A stretch of DNA of 64,000 bases, from the NCBI GenBank assembly GCA_027484985.1, contig JAIXRW010000029.1, forward strand, positions 32,746 through 96,745, in the 5' to 3' direction. Under the pieces are notes generated by a model. The model was not told the origin of the DNA and ran no database searches. It saw nothing but the letters and a program-made list of their open reading frames with translations. Position numbers and translations under genes: made by a program. This document shows, in pieces, positions 62,474-64,000 of this stretch; the stretch's first letter is position 1; each line of letters begins with the position of its first letter. Origin of the DNA: Rhodobacter sp. GTDB lineage: Bacteria; Pseudomonadota; Alphaproteobacteria; Rhodobacterales; Rhodobacteraceae.

Positions 62474-63529
62474 ATGCCCCAAAGTGACACGACAAACCGC
62501 AGGTTCATCCTGGCCGAACGCCCCAAGGGTGAACCGACGCTCGCCACCCTGCGCCTCGAAACCGTGCCGCTGCCGGTCTGCGGCCCGAACCAGATGCTCC
62601 TGCGCACCGAATACCTGTCGCTTGACCCCTATATGCGCGGCAGGATGAGCGACGCGCCCTCCTACGCCGCCCCCGTGAACCTTGGCGCGGTGATCGAGGG
62701 CGGAACAGTGGCGCAAGTCGTCACCTCCAACGTCGCGGGCTTTCATCGGGGTGACTGGGTTTTGTCCTATAGCGGCTGGCAGGACTTTGCCCTATCCGAT
62801 GGCACGGGGCTGACCGCCCTCGGGCCGAAACCCGACCATCCCTCGTGGGCGCTTGGCATCCTTGGCATGCCCGGCTTCACCGCATGGGCCGGCCTCACGC
62901 AGATCGGCCAGCCCAAACCGGGCGAAACGGTTTGCGTCGCTGCCGCCACCGGCGCGGTCGGCGCCACGGTGGGCCAGATCGCCCGGCTGATGGGCTGCCA
63001 TGTGGTCGGCATCGCAGGCAGACCCGATAAATGCGCCTATGCCGTCACCACACTCGGTTTTGACGCCTGCATCGACCACAAGTCCGCAGACTTCGCCGAA
63101 AAGTTGCGGGCCGCCACACCCAAGGGCATCGACGTCTAATTCGAAAACGTCGGCGGTAAGGTCTTCAACTCGGTCCTCCCGCTTCTGAACCCCGGCGCGC
63201 GGGTCCCGCTTTGTGGACTGGTCTCCCAATACAACGCCACCGATTTGCCGGAAGGGCCAGACCGCCTATCCCTTGTGATGGGACAGGTCCTGCGCAAGCG
63301 GATCACCTTGCGCGGCTTCATCATATATCAGGACTTCGGGCCCCTATATCCCGCCTTCGCCAAAGCAATGACAGCTTGGCTTGCCGCCGGAAACATGCAG
63401 TATCGCGAAGACGTGGTCGAAGGGCTGGAACGGGCACCCGAGGCTTTCATCGGCCTGCTGCGCGGCGAGAATTTCGGCAAGGTGGTGGTCCGCGTCGGCC
63501 CCCCTGCGACAAAGGCACCCAATCCCTGA
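62474..63529 (+). pseudogene. NADP-dependent oxidoreductase (CurA/PTGR-like) broken by an in-frame TAA
   Basis: The reading frame encodes a zinc-independent medium-chain reductase: RRFILAERPKGEPTLATLRL, then NQMLLRTEYLSLDPYMRGRM, AAATGAVGATVGQIARLMGC (NADP Rossmann) and later LNPGARVPLCGLVSQYNATD. At codon 222 GIDV is followed by TAA (63137-63139) and then FENVGGKVFNSVLPLL, where relatives have a Tyr (GIDVYFENVGGKV). One base change (TAC or TAT to TAA) explains it, and the frame is otherwise intact up to 63529. The family reduces enones such as curcumin or 15-ketoprostaglandins. The start is one of several ATGs (62426, 62465, 62474). Confidence 0.88.
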
Positions 63530-63880
63530 ACGACCGCTTGCCATTGATAAGATCGGCGAACTGGTGCTGCCGCCTGATGCCGTCCCTGCCAAGAAAGGCA
63601 CCGACATCCCCGACCGCGGCAGAAACGCCACCGACCACCTGGTGGCCAAAAGCATGGAAGAAAACCGGCGCTAACCTTGGCCGGGACGAAACCGCCCGCA
63701 GCATCAACGAATGATGTCTGTACCCGCAACCTCTTTGAACCGAAATTCTCCAGCTGATCGCACCGCAAGAGCATCCATCGCTGCGGTCCGTCATCAAGTG
63801 CCATCGACAATAACGATTGCAGCCGACACAGGTAGTATGTGTGTGGCCGGACACGATTGCTGACCCGTGCGGTGGAACAC
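63530..63880. other. Region without a recognisable gene
   Basis: About 350 bases between the broken reductase and the tRNA terminator. One frame encodes LAIDKIGELVLPPDAVPAKK and GTDIPDRGRNATDHLVAKSM up to a TAA at 63672-63674, which could be the end of a decayed gene, but I cannot name a family and no intact start fits. Confidence 0.4.
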
Positions 63881-63903
63881 AAAAAGCGCCCCGTGGGGCG
63901 CTG
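63881..63903 (-). terminator. Rho-independent terminator of the minus-strand tRNA
   Basis: On the minus strand AGCGCCCC and GGGGCGCT (63885-63892 and 63895-63902) form an 8-base-pair stem with a 2-base spacer, followed by TTTTT (63881-63885 complement). It lies about 30 bases after the tRNA 3' end, where a native terminator would be. Confidence 0.82.
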
Positions 63904-63932
63904 TGCATGTCGTTGATCTTGCTACTGGATTT

Positions 63933-63977
63933 TGGTTGCGGGGGCAGGATTTGAACCTGCGGCCTTCAGGTTATGAG
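63933..63977 (-). tRNA. tRNA-fMet (CAT) 3' half only; probable attachment-site remnant
   Basis: Read on the minus strand, CTCATAACCTGAAGG starts inside the anticodon loop. It is followed by the T-arm GCAGG-TTCAAAT-CCTGC, acceptor strand CCCCGCA and ACCA. These match the 3' half of an initiator tRNA with CAT anticodon. Beyond 63977 the sequence (GGCGGACC on the plus strand) does not continue into the anticodon stem or D-arm, so the 5' half is absent. This is the pattern left when an element integrates at a tRNA 3' end. The gene is not functional here. Confidence 0.82.
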
Positions 63978-64000
63978 GCGGACCAAAAGGAGAACATCGG

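Noticed and set aside
1..64000. CRISPR array, defence island or prophage
   Set aside because: No regularly spaced direct repeats, no Cas, no restriction-modification and no phage structural genes were seen; the only mobile signs are the IS3 remnant and the tRNA scar.

Overview
The window is high-GC, gene-dense DNA with short ATGA/TGATG overlaps. Its gene families (CUT1 sugar ABC transporter with GMC oxidoreductases, hydantoinase/oxoprolinase pairs, IorAB with cytochrome c, LolD-like exporter) suggest an alphaproteobacterium of the Rhodobacterales (Rhodobacteraceae/Paracoccaceae). This placement rests on protein flavour only; no rRNA gene is present.

1-13.4 kb is catabolic. It holds two hydantoinase/oxoprolinase (HyuA/HyuB) pairs: the first is cut by the left window edge and faces an AraC-type regulator, and the second heads a five-gene operon (HyuA, HyuB, LysR regulator, old-yellow-enzyme reductase, MaoC-like dehydratase). 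A family III CoA-transferase and an acyl-CoA dehydrogenase lie just upstream. Together they suggest activation and breakdown of an unidentified carboxylated or heterocyclic compound through CoA esters.

13.5-30.6 kb is one carbohydrate regulon on the minus strand. A Gfo/Idh dehydrogenase, an SDH/FRD-type flavoprotein and a 2-keto-3-deoxygluconate kinase form one operon. A CoA-transferase, enoyl-CoA hydratase, aldehyde dehydrogenase, sugar-binding protein, two permeases, ABC ATPase, two GMC oxidoreductases, a Dabb protein and a LacI regulator form the next. Both start at look-alike promoters with paired TGGA-N4-TCCA elements, and the transporter part contains two double-hairpin modules between genes.

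30.7-41.8 kb is mixed: a GST with a divergent LysR regulator, a large protein with a WYL-like segment, an MscS channel with a cyclic-nucleotide-binding-like domain overlapping a Cache/HAMP/cyclase-like receptor (both lacking canonical ligand or catalytic residues), an IS3-family transposase remnant, and a HlyD/FtsX-like/LolD-like export cassette.

41.8-62.4 kb looks like a stress or low-oxygen survival block: small membrane proteins (DUF883, holin-X-like, DUF3309), bactofilin-like protein, cupin, lipoprotein, P-type ATPase, and a divergent arginine deiminase operon (antiporter, arcA, Tat-type nitroreductase, arcB, arcC). It continues with IorAB plus cytochrome c, PRC-barrel, DUF1269-like, eRF1-domain-3-like, SOUL and BON proteins and an orphan LuxR-type regulator.

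The right end has an NADP-dependent oxidoreductase gene broken by one in-frame TAA and then a minus-strand 3' half of an initiator tRNA-fMet gene with its terminator. The tRNA stops in the anticodon loop, which is the expected scar of an element inserted in tRNA-fMet and extending beyond the right edge.
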